Below are positions 1 through 9,533 of a stretch of DNA of 64,000 bases, one piece after another. Source of the DNA: Mangrovimonas aestuarii (lineage in GTDB: Bacteria > Bacteroidota > Bacteroidia > Flavobacteriales > Flavobacteriaceae); NCBI RefSeq assembly GCF_028767185.1, contig NZ_JARACK010000007.1, positions 124,001 through 188,000 on the forward strand, given 5' to 3'. Under the pieces are notes generated by a model, which was given only the letters and a program-made list of their open reading frames with translations, had not been told where the DNA came from and made no database searches. A program made the position numbers and the translations under genes. The number at the start of each line of letters is the position of its first letter. Position 1 is the stretch's first letter.

Positions 1-489
1 TATGACCTAAGAAAACTCAAGGAAAAAGACATCCCTTTTTTAAGACGAAAACTAGGTATTGTATTTCAAGATTTCAAATTACTCATAGACCGAACCGTTA
101 ACGATAACCTTTTGTTTGTACTAAAAGCTACTGGCTGGAAGGACAAAAACAAAATGAATTCCCGTATAGAGGAGGTTTTGGGAAAAGTAGGCATGAAAAC
201 CAAAGGCTTTAAATTCCCCCATGAGCTTTCTGGTGGAGAGCAACAACGTGTAGCCATTGCCCGTGCCCTTTTAAACGACCCTGAATTGATTTTGGCTGAT
301 GAACCTACAGGAAACCTAGACCCTCAAACCAGTATAGAGGTTATGGAATTACTAAAAACCATAAACAATAACGGTAATACCATTTTAATGGCCACCCATG
401 ATTACGCGCTTTTATTAAAATACCCTAGTAAAACATTAAAATGCGATAACAATCAGGTGTATGAAGTGGTGCAAAGAAGAGCGCAGTAA
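1..489 (+). CDS. ftsE: Cell division ATP-binding protein FtsE (5' end outside window)
   Basis: The reading frame is open from base 1, so the N-terminus, including the Walker A loop, lies outside the window. The visible 162 residues carry the second half of an ABC ATPase: a Q-loop FQD (visible residues 22-24), the signature LSGGEQQR (76-83), Walker B ILADEP (97-102), a D-loop GNLD and the switch His in ATHDY. Short ABC ATPases ending soon after the switch His fit FtsE, which pairs with the membrane protein FtsX and activates cell-wall hydrolases at the division site. LolD is the main alternative, because FtsX is not visible here. The FQDFKLL wording around the Q-loop fits FtsE better. Nothing downstream belongs to its operon. 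Confidence 0.85.
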   Translation, partial: YDLRKLKEKDIPFLRRKLGIVFQDFKLLIDRTVNDNLLFVLKATGWKDKNKMNSRIEEVLGKVGMKTKGFKFPHELSGGEQQRVAIARALLNDPELILADEPTGNLDPQTSIEVMELLKTINNNGNTILMATHDYALLLKYPSKTLKCDNNQVYEVVQRRAQ

Positions 490-612
490 TACTATCTCTT
501 ATCTATTAACATATATCTAGTTTGTTTACCAAAATACTCACTTAAGACTTATCTGCTTCAAAAAGAACAGGTTAATCATTTAAAATAAATGTAAACTTTT
601 AAAAAAAAAGAT

Positions 613-620
613 TAGTTTTG
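613..620 (+). promoter_or_regulatory. Candidate -7 element TAGTTTTG before the polysaccharide locus
   Basis: TAGTTTTG matches the Bacteroidota -7 consensus TAnnTTTG and sits 23 bases before the first glycosyltransferase ATG. No clear TTG -33 box is visible at the usual distance, so this is only a candidate. Confidence 0.35.
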
Positions 621-642
621 AGCGTTTTTAGAAGAGATATAA

Positions 643-1536
643 ATGTTATCAGTTTTAATCCCCACTCGAAATTACAATGTAACAACATTGGTAAAGGAGT
701 TACATAAGCAATTAACGAAATGCTTTGTGAACTTCGAGATTATTGTACATGATGATGGATCTGGTGACACAATCAATAATATCAACAATCAACTAAACAA
801 TTTAAAGCACGTTACATACACGTCTCATAAAAACAACTTAGGACTGAGTGAAAATAGGAATACTTTAGTTAACGCATCTCAATATAACCATTTACTTTTT
901 ATTGATGGAGATTCATTGATTCATGAAGAAAATTACATCCAAAAGTATTTAGAGCAGTTAAAAAATAACCCAGATGTAGTTTACGGAGGAAGAATACACC
1001 CAAAAAAAGTATCGGAACACACAAAAAAACTCAGATGGAAATATGGTTTGTTGAAAGAAGACACAAAAGCCCAAGACCGTATTTTAACCCCTTACAAGTC
1101 ACTACTTTTCAACAACACGCTTATAAGAAAAAGTATTTTCAAAAAAGTTGGATTTGAAAAATCACTTACCCAATACGGACATGAAGACACTTTGCTTTCT
1201 TACCAACTTAAACTACTTAACACCAATATTACGCATATTGACAACCCTGTTTTGCATGGTGACATTGATGAAAGCGACGTTTTTATAGATAAAACAAAAA
1301 ACGGTATTGAGAACTTAAATCAACTATACGAAAAGAAGCTTATAGATTATAACTATGTTACCTTGTTAAAGGCCCACAAAAAAGTAAAAAAATTAAAAAT
1401 AGATTATTTTTTAGCTTTTATATTTCAATTAAACCATCCTTTTTTAAAGATACAGCTAAGATCTAAAAGACCATCTTTATTTGTTTTTAACCTATTCAAA
1501 CTAAGTTACCTTTGTCATATCAATTTGAATAGATAA
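643..1536 (+). CDS. Family 2 glycosyltransferase
   Basis: This 297-residue protein opens with the GT-A fold N-terminus LSVLIPTRN. It has DDGS at residues 37-40 for nucleotide binding, NLGLSENRN near 65-73, and the metal-binding DGD at 88-90. Enzymes of this family transfer a sugar from a nucleotide-sugar to a growing lipid-linked glycan on the cytoplasmic face of the inner membrane. It is the first gene of the polysaccharide locus. Its stop overlaps the start of the next glycosyltransferase by one base (TAATG), so the two are probably translationally coupled. The donor and acceptor sugars cannot be read from the sequence. Confidence 0.85.
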   Translation: MLSVLIPTRNYNVTTLVKELHKQLTKCFVNFEIIVHDDGSGDTINNINNQLNNLKHVTYTSHKNNLGLSENRNTLVNASQYNHLLFIDGDSLIHEENYIQKYLEQLKNNPDVVYGGRIHPKKVSEHTKKLRWKYGLLKEDTKAQDRILTPYKSLLFNNTLIRKSIFKKVGFEKSLTQYGHEDTLLSYQLKLLNTNITHIDNPVLHGDIDESDVFIDKTKNGIENLNQLYEKKLIDYNYVTLLKAHKKVKKLKIDYFLAFIFQLNHPFLKIQLRSKRPSLFVFNLFKLSYLCHINLNR

Positions 1537-2471
1537 TGCCTTTTTTCTCCGTAATAATTCCTCTTTACAATAAAGAACATTTAATCGAACAAACCATTAA
1601 AAGTGTTCTTAACCAAACTTTTTCAGATTTTGAAGTGGTTGTGGTGAATGACGGCTCTACCGATAATAGCATAGAAGTTTTAACCCAACTTGTTGACGAT
1701 AGGTTTAAAGTTATTAATCAAAATAACCTAGGTGTCTCGAATGCTAGAAATATTGGCATTTCTGCATCTAAAGGGAAATATATTGCTTTGTTAGATGCCG
1801 ATGATTATTGGTACAATAACCATTTAACAGAACTTAAAAAACAAATTGACTTATTTCCAGGTGCAGGGTTATACTGCAATAACCATGAAATCAACTATAA
1901 CCAAAACCTTATTAAACCTGCTACTTTCAATTTTACTTATGGAAGAACCCCTATAATTGTAGAAGACTATTTTAAAAGCAGTATTATAAACTCAGTTGCT
2001 TGGACATCTGCTGTGGCTTTTGAGAAAAATAAATTTAACAGTATAGGCAAATTCAATGAGGATTTACTAACTGGACAAGATATAGATTTATGGATTCGGT
2101 TTGCCTTAAACTACAAAATAGCCTTTAATCCTGCTATCACAATGAGGTATCATAATTTTGAATCAAATAATCTTTCTAAAAGTAATTTTAATAACAACCG
2201 ATACAGTTTTATTAACAGCTATAAAAATGAAGAAAAGAGCAATCGCTCTTTAAAACTATATTTGGATATAAATAGGTATGCCACTGCACTAAGATGTAAA
2301 ATAAATGGAGAATACGAACTTTATAAAAGGTTGAGATTCGAAATTGATTTCTCTAATTTAAACTTTAAACAAAAGTTACTTTTAAATTGTCCTATACCAT
2401 TTTTGAAACTTGCTAAAAATACTCAGAAACTTCTAATTAAAAACAAAATTTATCTAAGCGCCCACAAATAG
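1536..2471 (+). CDS. Family 2 glycosyltransferase
   Basis: This 311-residue GT-A enzyme begins FSVIIPLYNKE. It has the classic NDGSTD (38-43) and DADD (87-90) motifs of GT2 and a later GQDIDLWIR block matching the ED/QD acceptor motif. It should add a sugar during assembly of the surface polysaccharide repeat. It is coupled to the preceding glycosyltransferase by a one-base overlap. Its last 18 bases overlap, tail to tail, the end of the FdtA-like gene on the other strand, so both genes share coding sequence at the C-termini. The sugar specificity is unknown. Confidence 0.88.
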   Translation: MPFFSVIIPLYNKEHLIEQTIKSVLNQTFSDFEVVVVNDGSTDNSIEVLTQLVDDRFKVINQNNLGVSNARNIGISASKGKYIALLDADDYWYNNHLTELKKQIDLFPGAGLYCNNHEINYNQNLIKPATFNFTYGRTPIIVEDYFKSSIINSVAWTSAVAFEKNKFNSIGKFNEDLLTGQDIDLWIRFALNYKIAFNPAITMRYHNFESNNLSKSNFNNNRYSFINSYKNEEKSNRSLKLYLDINRYATALRCKINGEYELYKRLRFEIDFSNLNFKQKLLLNCPIPFLKLAKNTQKLLIKNKIYLSAHK

Positions 2472-2864
2472 CTTAAACTCTTTATAATCTCTTATATAGT
2501 CTTCTTCATCAAAAACATCAGATGCCAATACCAAGCAGACTGCTCCTGAAGAAAAATTTTCTAACTCACGCCAAATTCCTGTTGGTATCAATAACCCCTT
2601 ATTAGGTTTGTTGAGCATTATCTTAGTTTTACTTACACCATCATCCAAAACAACCTCAAAACTCCCACTCAAAGGAATCAAAAACTCTAGTTGCTCTTTA
2701 TGTGCATGTCCCCCTCTATAGGCATTGCTCGGAACATCGTATAAATAGTAAACCCTCTTTATAGAATACGGTAAAATATCCTTTTCAATAACAGATAAAT
2801 TACCCCTGTAGTCTTCAATTTTAGGGATATCTATTATATAAAATGTGTTTTTGCTTAATTCCAT
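2454..2864 (-). CDS. dTDP-4-keto-6-deoxyhexose 3,4-ketoisomerase (FdtA/QdtA type)
   Basis: This 136-residue single-domain cupin has the family signature RGGHAHK (residues 50-56), in which the two His residues act in catalysis, and DYRGNLSV near 18-25. FdtA/QdtA-type enzymes move the keto group of dTDP-4-keto-6-deoxyglucose from C4 to C3, so that an aminotransferase can make a 3-amino-3,6-dideoxy sugar. The matching DegT-type aminotransferase lies at 8433-9533 in the same locus. Whether the product is of the Fuc3N or Qui3N series cannot be told from sequence alone. No rmlA/rmlB genes for the upstream dTDP-sugar are in the window. Its 3' end overlaps the convergent glycosyltransferase. Confidence 0.85.
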   Translation of the reverse strand: MELSKNTFYIIDIPKIEDYRGNLSVIEKDILPYSIKRVYYLYDVPSNAYRGGHAHKEQLEFLIPLSGSFEVVLDDGVSKTKIMLNKPNKGLLIPTGIWRELENFSSGAVCLVLASDVFDEEDYIRDYKEFKLFVGA

Positions 2865-2869
2865 TTTAA

Positions 2870-3712
2870 CTATTCAGATAATTTTAACTTATTTCTTTGT
2901 AAAGATTTATACTTATTAATTCCCTTTAATCCAACACTATATTTCCTAGCAACCTGATTTAGTTTTAAATGCCCTGATTTTAGCAATAAAAATAGGTGCC
3001 AACCTAATTTTAAATATGTTAATTCACCATTGTATTTATAAAAAACAGCTGCCCTAGCAAAAACTATTTTATCACTAGACACTGCTTTACCTGAGCTAAA
3101 ATCTGGATGCTTCAGCAACACTTTTGGCTCAAAAAAAACATTTAACCCTTTTTGCAAAGCATTTCTTAGAAAAATATATTCATCTGCTGTCTCAAAAACA
3201 GAACCAAGTCCAAAAAAAGTATTAAAAAAAACATTTTTTTTCAATACTTGCTCTCTTTTAAAAGTAACCACTACAGAGTTAACTGTGCTAATTGTTTTTT
3301 TATTGTGCGCTACTATATTTGGATATTTACTGTACAACTCTCCTTTCTCGTTAACCAATTGAAACGTAATAATATCAGCTGAATTATGTTTTTCATAAGC
3401 ATTAACGATAAGGTTTTCAAAACCATCAAAATAAGTAATATCATCATCTGCCAATAAGCATATATTTGATTTGGCGTTTTTTATAGCCACGTTTCTACTT
3501 AAAGAGAGTCCTTTTTCAAAAGAATTAATAACACGGACATTATCAAAACTTGATCTTAACAGTTTGTTTTCTGTTGTTTGATTGACAATTAAGATATTAT
3601 AGTTTGAAAAATTTCCGTTAGGAAACATTTTAGAAAGAAAAGATAATGAAGTTCTATACATTGTTGAAATAAGTATCTCTACAGTGTATGATTTATTTTC
3701 AACATTATCCAT
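2870..3712 (-). CDS. Family 2-like glycosyltransferase
   Basis: This 280-residue protein has a diverged GT-A fold. VEILISTMYR forms the first strand, GLSLSRN (68-74) matches the conserved LSxARN block, and ADDD (88-91) is the likely metal-binding site. The typical DGS motif near residue 40 is replaced by VNQTT, so it belongs to an atypical GT2 branch. It starts 35 bases from the divergent GT-B gene and ends five bases before the FdtA-like gene, with which it probably forms a two-gene unit. The substrate is unknown. Confidence 0.75.
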   Translation of the reverse strand: MDNVENKSYTVEILISTMYRTSLSFLSKMFPNGNFSNYNILIVNQTTENKLLRSSFDNVRVINSFEKGLSLSRNVAIKNAKSNICLLADDDITYFDGFENLIVNAYEKHNSADIITFQLVNEKGELYSKYPNIVAHNKKTISTVNSVVVTFKREQVLKKNVFFNTFFGLGSVFETADEYIFLRNALQKGLNVFFEPKVLLKHPDFSSGKAVSSDKIVFARAAVFYKYNGELTYLKLGWHLFLLLKSGHLKLNQVARKYSVGLKGINKYKSLQRNKLKLSE

Positions 3713-3747
3713 TTAGGTCTATCTTTGGAGCAAATGTATAAAATAAA

Positions 3748-4887
3748 ATGAAAGTTTTATTGGTTGGTGAGTATAGCCGATTACACAATACTCTCAAAGA
3801 AGGCTTAAAGGATTTAGGCCATGAAGTTACAATAATTGGTAATGGTGATGGGTTTAAAAAATATCCTGTGGATATTGACATTTCCAATACAATTTTATCG
3901 CTCAAACTCTTAAAACCATTCAGAAAATTAGTCCATAGATTATTTAAATTTGATTTTGCTGACGTAGAAACTTGGTTTAGGTTCAAAAAACAACTTCAAT
4001 CCTTAAAAGGATTTGATGTTGTACAGTTAATAAATGAAGACGCGCTATCGATTCACCCTAAATTACAGATTCCATTACTAAAGCAATTATTCTCTCAAAA
4101 CGATAAAATTTTTCTTTTATGCTCAGGTGAGGATCATGTAACAATAAACCATTATATTAATGGGAAGGAACGCTATTCGGTTCTTACCCCTCTTTTGCAA
4201 GACAAAAGCTTAAAAAAGCACTTTTCCTATTCGCTTAAGTACCTTAGCCCTCCTTATCAAAGACTTCATAATTTTATTTATGATAGCATAAAAGGAGTTA
4301 TTGCTACTGATTTAGACTACCATTTACCCCTAAAAAATCACCCAAAATATTTAGGCCTAATTCCAAACCCAGTTAACACAGATAGTATCAACTACAGTGG
4401 TCTAACAATTGAAGGGCCAATAAAAATTTTTCATGGCGTCAATAAACTATCTGCGATAAAAAAAGGAAGCGAGATAATATCTAAAGCTCTTAATAAGATC
4501 AAAGATAAGTATGGTGATAAAGTAAAAGTTATAACAGTTAGCAATGTTCCTTACAAAGAATACATAAAACTTTATGATTCTGCTCATATACTAATGGACC
4601 AAACCTATGGCTTTGATCAGGGTTACAATGCACTTGAGGGTATGGCAAAAGGAAAAGTTGTGTTTACAGGGGCTGAACAGGAATGGCTCGAGTATTATAA
4701 TTTAAAAAAAGATACGGTTGCAATAAATGCTCTACCCGTTGAAGAAAAAATAGTAGAGAAACTAGAGTGGTTAATCAATAACCCGGAGCAAATAGCAATC
4801 ATTTCAAAAAATGCACGTCAATTTATTGAAAAGGAACACCATTTTGTTAAGTCTGCGAAGAAATACGTTTCGCAATATTCTAAATAA
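3748..4887 (+). CDS. GT-B fold glycosyltransferase (group 1 / GT4-like)
   Basis: This 379-residue protein begins with MKVLLVGEYSRLHNTLKEGL, typical of the N-terminal Rossmann domain of GT-B enzymes in polysaccharide loci. The C-terminal domain has GFDQGYNALEGMAKGKVVF near residue 290-310, matching the E-x7-E-like nucleotide-sugar binding region. It is a single gene on the plus strand, flanked on both sides by minus-strand genes, so it must have its own promoter. The role is inferred to be transfer of one sugar of the repeat unit. Donor and linkage are unknown. Confidence 0.75.
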   Translation: MKVLLVGEYSRLHNTLKEGLKDLGHEVTIIGNGDGFKKYPVDIDISNTILSLKLLKPFRKLVHRLFKFDFADVETWFRFKKQLQSLKGFDVVQLINEDALSIHPKLQIPLLKQLFSQNDKIFLLCSGEDHVTINHYINGKERYSVLTPLLQDKSLKKHFSYSLKYLSPPYQRLHNFIYDSIKGVIATDLDYHLPLKNHPKYLGLIPNPVNTDSINYSGLTIEGPIKIFHGVNKLSAIKKGSEIISKALNKIKDKYGDKVKVITVSNVPYKEYIKLYDSAHILMDQTYGFDQGYNALEGMAKGKVVFTGAEQEWLEYYNLKKDTVAINALPVEEKIVEKLEWLINNPEQIAIISKNARQFIEKEHHFVKSAKKYVSQYSK

Positions 4888-4911
4888 AAAACTTTAGTTT
4901 TTTTAAATGGA

Positions 4912-5646
4912 TTAAATAATTAAGCTTTTCAACATCATTTCTTCTTCTCCTTGCCAATCCCTACTAATATTCGTTCTCAATAACTTTGAGGGGACTCCAC
5001 CGATTAAAACATTCTCTCCATAAGAACTATAATCCTTATTACACACACTGTTAGAAGCTACTGTACAATAATTTGGAGTTTTTGTTTTTCCCATAACAGA
5101 AACCCTATTTCCAAAGAAATTGAAGTTTCCTATTTGAATTTTCGACTGCATAGGATAAAGCTCATTTGTTTTTGTATTTAAAAGACCATGAAAATTTGTA
5201 TCAATAATTTGAGACTCCGATCCCAAGCGCGCATAAGTACCCAAGACCACTTTATGAGTACAAATTATTTTCCCACGGCTACCCAATGAAGACATGTGCC
5301 CCATTTCGCATAATGCATTTTTCCCAATGTAAACGAAATAATCTTTCCCAAACTGAACGTGACCCCTAAAAATAATTTTCCCCTGTATATTAATTTCTGC
5401 AATACCTTGTGCAACAGTATTCATTTCGTAACGCTGTCCAAATCCAATCATTCCTTTTTTAATTGGCGCATCTATTACCACCTCACCTGTCATGCAAGAA
5501 AACTTAACCTTACCATAAAAGAAAACAGGTAATTTTATCGCCACTGAAAACGGGAATTTTTTAAAATTAAAACGTAAGGTTTTTACCCAGTTAATCGTTA
5601 GATAAAATCGAAGTTTCCTATATTTTCCTTTTATATATTGCAACAT
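4912..5646 (-). CDS. Left-handed beta-helix (hexapeptide) acyltransferase
   Basis: The 244 residues contain repeated I/V-G-x-x-x hexapeptide-like units between about 85 and 215. The LGSESQIIDTNFHG segment has the catalytic-type His, and GGVPSKLLR near the C-terminus is the hallmark of sugar O- or N-acetyltransferases of the LbH family. It probably acylates a sugar of the surface polysaccharide. FdtC-type N-acetylation of the amino sugar made by FdtA/FdtB is one possibility but is not proven. The gene ends a minus-strand run that starts with the FemAB-like gene. Only three bases separate it from the flippase gene upstream. Confidence 0.75.
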   Translation of the reverse strand: MLQYIKGKYRKLRFYLTINWVKTLRFNFKKFPFSVAIKLPVFFYGKVKFSCMTGEVVIDAPIKKGMIGFGQRYEMNTVAQGIAEINIQGKIIFRGHVQFGKDYFVYIGKNALCEMGHMSSLGSRGKIICTHKVVLGTYARLGSESQIIDTNFHGLLNTKTNELYPMQSKIQIGNFNFFGNRVSVMGKTKTPNYCTVASNSVCNKDYSSYGENVLIGGVPSKLLRTNISRDWQGEEEMMLKSLII

Positions 5647-5649
5647 ATA

Positions 5650-7134
5650 CTACCCCTTTCTTCTTTTAAACAAGTTAAGCACAAAACTTTTTATGTTCAC
5701 TAATTTATTAAGCCCATGGAAAGTAAATACCACGCTTACAACAACTGTGACAAACAACAAACTATACTTAATAGCTTCCTCCTCTATATATGTAAGAATA
5801 TAACTAACAATACACAATAACAATACCGTAAGGAAATTAGTATAAAATTCTCTGCTCATTTTTATATTATAGGCCTTATCTACTATTGCATTCACAACAA
5901 AAAAATGAACGACATAATACGTTAAATAACCTAAACCAACCCCAAAAAGCCCAAAAAGAAAATATCCTGTAACATGAAAAAGCAACCATAAGGAGTTGAA
6001 CAATATACCTGTATACAAAAAGAGTTTCGAATCCCCTTTTGCCAAAACCACATAACCCGAAGACCATGAAGCAGATTTAAAAATAAGCCCCAAAATTCCT
6101 AAACTCACAAAACCAACTATTTCCAAGAACTCCTTTGAAAACAATAGCTTAATAAGCAATGGTGCAAAAGCTATAAATCCAACTATTATTGGACCAACTA
6201 AAAGCAAAGCAACAAGTGCCTGCTCATTAACAAGCCTATTCATTTCCTTTAATTGAGAACCAACGGCAGACAGTCTAGGGTAGTAATCTGTTTGCATAGC
6301 ATTGAATATCAAACCTAAGTAAGAATTAAGAATAGTAAACCCTGCCACAAAGAGCCCCACCTGCTTAACACCTCCATAATTGCTGATAATAATTTGGAGT
6401 GAGTAAGTTACCAATACTGTCATTAAGCCACGTATCCCAAAAACAACCCCCAATTGGAGCATATCTTTTCCCTCCGAAAACACGTCTCTAGAATTAATTC
6501 TGATAGACTTTAAATTAAGTTTACTCGTATAGTACTTAGCAACTATATAACTTATCAACGAAACAAGTATCATGACTGGCACTATAGCCTTAAGTTGAAA
6601 AAAATAGTACAGAGGTATTGAAATAATAAGCCCGAAAACACTCCCAAGTATATTAGCTGATGCTAAAAAGCTCATTTTTCTTAGCCCCTGCAATATGGCA
6701 AGTTCCCCTGAAGTCATTTGCTTAAACAATAATGCTAATGACAACCATATAATCGGTACGGTAAAATCATAATTGCCAAATGTCAAACGACTTAAAAAAG
6801 ATGAGGAAATTATTACAATAAAAACACCTAAGATACAAGTGAATAAAATTAATTTCCGAAGTAAACTAACCGACCTAAACACTTTGGAGTTGCCGCCTTG
6901 CTTTGACAAAGAGATTTCTTTAACCGCACTAGTATCCAACCCTAATTTGGTTGTTCCCAGTACAAGATTAAGAGTTGAATCAAAAAGCCCTATAATTCCC
7001 ATACCGTTGGGACCAATCAAAATAGACACTATTTTAGACTTCAAAACAGCAACAATTATACTTATAACCTGAACTGCTCCAAAGATAGATGTCGCCTTGA
7101 GAATCTGCTTGTGCGATGTCTTATTGACCTCCAT
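5650..7134 (-). CDS. Wzx-type polysaccharide flippase (MATE/MOP superfamily)
   Basis: This 494-residue protein is almost entirely hydrophobic, with about 12-14 predicted membrane segments. The N-terminus, with LKATSIFGAVQVISIIVAVL and KIVSILIGPNGMGI, is characteristic of O-antigen translocases. It should flip undecaprenyl-pyrophosphate-linked repeat units across the inner membrane. Its start codon overlaps by one base the stop of a second flippase gene, so two Wzx-like proteins are encoded in tandem, which is unusual for one glycan. A short hydrophobic reading frame in another frame inside the gene was ignored as a shadow. Confidence 0.85.
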   Translation of the reverse strand: MEVNKTSHKQILKATSIFGAVQVISIIVAVLKSKIVSILIGPNGMGIIGLFDSTLNLVLGTTKLGLDTSAVKEISLSKQGGNSKVFRSVSLLRKLILFTCILGVFIVIISSSFLSRLTFGNYDFTVPIIWLSLALLFKQMTSGELAILQGLRKMSFLASANILGSVFGLIISIPLYYFFQLKAIVPVMILVSLISYIVAKYYTSKLNLKSIRINSRDVFSEGKDMLQLGVVFGIRGLMTVLVTYSLQIIISNYGGVKQVGLFVAGFTILNSYLGLIFNAMQTDYYPRLSAVGSQLKEMNRLVNEQALVALLLVGPIIVGFIAFAPLLIKLLFSKEFLEIVGFVSLGILGLIFKSASWSSGYVVLAKGDSKLFLYTGILFNSLWLLFHVTGYFLFGLFGVGLGYLTYYVVHFFVVNAIVDKAYNIKMSREFYTNFLTVLLLCIVSYILTYIEEEAIKYSLLFVTVVVSVVFTFHGLNKLVNIKSFVLNLFKRRKG

Positions 7135-8432
7135 TAGTATTCTTCCTTTACAACACCAAACAAAGAGGTTCCAAATATTAATAAAATAACCCCATAGTAC
7201 ATCACATATGTTGTGAAATGAGCTATTGTTGCTCCTTCAACACCATAAATATCAATAAAATACACACTGGTTAAGTATAGTGTAACCACTAAAAATGCTT
7301 CGGTAATAATAAAATGCCAGAACATTCGCTTGGCTACAAATTGGTAAGACACTATCATCGCCAATACCTTAACCAAATCTCCTAATAACTGCCATAAGAA
7401 CAATGTTTCTACGGGCCTGAACTCACTTGAAAAAACAATACTAACAATAAAAGGTCTCAATAAATAAATTGTCCCCCCCCCTAAAAGCAGTACAGGTATA
7501 ATTGTACCATAAATTTTAACAACCTCATTCCTAAACCCTCTAAAAGTATTTATTTCAATAAATCGAGGAAGCACATATAAGGTTAAAAGGGAATTAACAA
7601 ACATTAAATAATACCTGGAAATCCTATTCATAGCTTCCCAAAAGCCAGCATCCTTATACCCTACATTATCTATAATATATGTTCGTATCGAAATAGCTAC
7701 AATGGGCAGAACAATTGAAGAAAACAAAACCATGAGGGAGTAAGAACTAAACTTGGAAAAGTATTTATAACTAAACCTACTTACCCGTATTAAAGGCACC
7801 AAACTTCTTTGGTTTAAAATACCTACAAATGTGACAAAAAACAACACCGACTCTACCACTACCACAGATATCAACGCCCCATCAATTCGATTTTGCCAAA
7901 TCAATAATAAAGTGATACATGCCCCTAAAACCTGCCCAATGATGTTAATCATTAGTAGCAGTCTAAATTTTGAATACCCATTGATTATTGCAAAAACAAA
8001 GATATTTAATGAATAAAACGGTAAGGCTATAGCCATGACACGTATTACATATGCATAATCATTATAAGTAGGAAAAATGAGATTATTAATAAAATCGGCA
8101 TTAAAATAGCAAACAAAACACACCAATAAAGTTGAAATAAACCCTAGATACAACGAAGTAGAAATTACTTTGCTCAATTCAAAAGTATCCTTCTTAAACT
8201 GCGCTATATATTTAACGAGTCCATTGTACATTCCCAATGTTGAGAACGTTTGCATTGAACTTAAAAAATTCTTTAAATTACCTATTAGTGCCAACCCCTC
8301 GGCTCCAACAAACAAAGCAATTGCCTTGGAGGTTAAAAAACCAGAAACAATACGAGCTATGACAGCTGCAGAATTTAAAGAAGCGACCTTAACAAGAACG
8401 TTATTGTTGATATAGTTTGAGAACTGCTTCAA
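7134..8432 (-). CDS. Second Wzx-type polysaccharide flippase
   Basis: The 432 residues give about 12 membrane segments. The N-terminal pattern VKVASLNSAAVIARIVSGF followed by SKAIALFVGAEGLALIGN mirrors the adjacent flippase and places it in the same superfamily. It may export a different lipid-linked glycan, or one of the two copies may be modified in function. It lies between the aminotransferase gene (gap of no bases) and the other flippase (one-base overlap), so the whole minus-strand block 4912-10393 looks like one operon. Confidence 0.85.
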   Translation of the reverse strand: MKQFSNYINNNVLVKVASLNSAAVIARIVSGFLTSKAIALFVGAEGLALIGNLKNFLSSMQTFSTLGMYNGLVKYIAQFKKDTFELSKVISTSLYLGFISTLLVCFVCYFNADFINNLIFPTYNDYAYVIRVMAIALPFYSLNIFVFAIINGYSKFRLLLMINIIGQVLGACITLLLIWQNRIDGALISVVVVESVLFFVTFVGILNQRSLVPLIRVSRFSYKYFSKFSSYSLMVLFSSIVLPIVAISIRTYIIDNVGYKDAGFWEAMNRISRYYLMFVNSLLTLYVLPRFIEINTFRGFRNEVVKIYGTIIPVLLLGGGTIYLLRPFIVSIVFSSEFRPVETLFLWQLLGDLVKVLAMIVSYQFVAKRMFWHFIITEAFLVVTLYLTSVYFIDIYGVEGATIAHFTTYVMYYGVILLIFGTSLFGVVKEEY

Positions 8433-9533
8433 TCAATAGGAATTTATAATATTTATAAGCTGCTTAACTTCTTTGGTCTCCATTACTGGACTAATAGGCA
8501 AACTTACTACCTCACGGTGAATACTTTCGGTTATGGGTAAATCCAAATATACAAAATCATTTAACGCCTCTTGTTTATGTGGCGGAATTGGGTAATGTAC
8601 CAAAGTTTCTACCCCATTAAACTTTAAGAAGTCCATAAAGTCCTTACGGTTCTTAACCCTAACACAAAAAACATGAAATACATGATTTTCAGTTCCATCA
8701 TAAAAAGGAAGTACTACTTTGTCATTATTTATATCTTGCAAATACCTTAAAGCTATTGCTCTACGCTTTAGATTATCATCATCTAAACTTGGGAGTTTCA
8801 CACTAAGAAACGCCGCTTGCAACTCATCCAATCGATTGTTAAAACCAATCACTTCGTTAACATATTTTATTGACGATCCATAATTCCTAAGCTTTCTTAG
8901 GGTTTCTGCTAATTCTCGATTGTTTGTTGTAATTGCTCCCCCATCTCCCAAAGCTCCTAGATTTTTACCTGGATAAAAACTAAACCCTGCAGCGTGCCCA
9001 AGATTTCCTGCTCTAATTCCCTTATTGTCCTTTGCCCCATGCGCCTGAGCTGCATCCTCAACCACTAAAAGTCCATTTACCTCTGCAATGTGATTAATAG
9101 CCTCCATATTGGCAAGCTGTCCATATAAATGAACAACTAAAACCGCTTTGGTTTTAGCTGTAATCTTCTTTTTAATTCGATTGGGACAAATATTATATGT
9201 CACTTCATCTGGCTCTACAAAAACCGGCTTCAATCCTGAATTAATTACTGCTAAAATTGAAGCAATATATGTATTTGCAGGAACTAATACCTCATCACCT
9301 TCCTTAAGTTTCCCCAAGCTTATATATGCCTTAAAAATAAGAGTTAACGCATCAAGGCCATTACTAACACCTATACATTCTTTAGTGCCACAGTATGTTG
9401 CAAATTCATTTTCAAAAGTTTTAAGTTGATTTCCCAGAATATAATACCCAGAATCTAAAACTTGCTGGAGCTTATCGTGAAGCTCCTGATTATACCTTGA
9501 ATTTATTTTATGTAAGTCTAAAAACTTGATCAC
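8433..9533 (-). CDS. DegT/DnrJ/EryC1 family sugar aminotransferase (FdtB-like)
   Basis: This 366-residue PLP enzyme has the family signatures [10 protein letters not shown] (158-167) and [17 protein letters not shown]. Lys190 in that second segment is the expected Schiff-base lysine. Such enzymes transaminate nucleotide-linked keto-sugars. Together with the 3,4-ketoisomerase at 2454-2864 it would form a dTDP-3-amino-3,6-dideoxyhexose from dTDP-3-keto-6-deoxyhexose and glutamate. The start is GTG, overlapping the stop of the upstream FemAB-like gene in the sequence TAGTG on the minus strand. The 3' end abuts the flippase start. Confidence 0.88.
   Translation of the reverse strand: MIKFLDLHKINSRYNQELHDKLQQVLDSGYYILGNQLKTFENEFATYCGTKECIGVSNGLDALTLIFKAYISLGKLKEGDEVLVPANTYIASILAVINSGLKPVFVEPDEVTYNICPNRIKKKITAKTKAVLVVHLYGQLANMEAINHIAEVNGLLVVEDAAQAHGAKDNKGIRAGNLGHAAGFSFYPGKNLGALGDGGAITTNNRELAETLRKLRNYGSSIKYVNEVIGFNNRLDELQAAFLSVKLPSLDDDNLKRRAIALRYLQDINNDKVVLPFYDGTENHVFHVFCVRVKNRKDFMDFLKFNGVETLVHYPIPPHKQEALNDFVYLDLPITESIHREVVSLPISPVMETKEVKQLINIINSY

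Noticed and set aside
5876-6067. Short hydrophobic minus-strand frame inside the first flippase
   Set aside because: It is a frame-shifted reading of membrane-segment codons.
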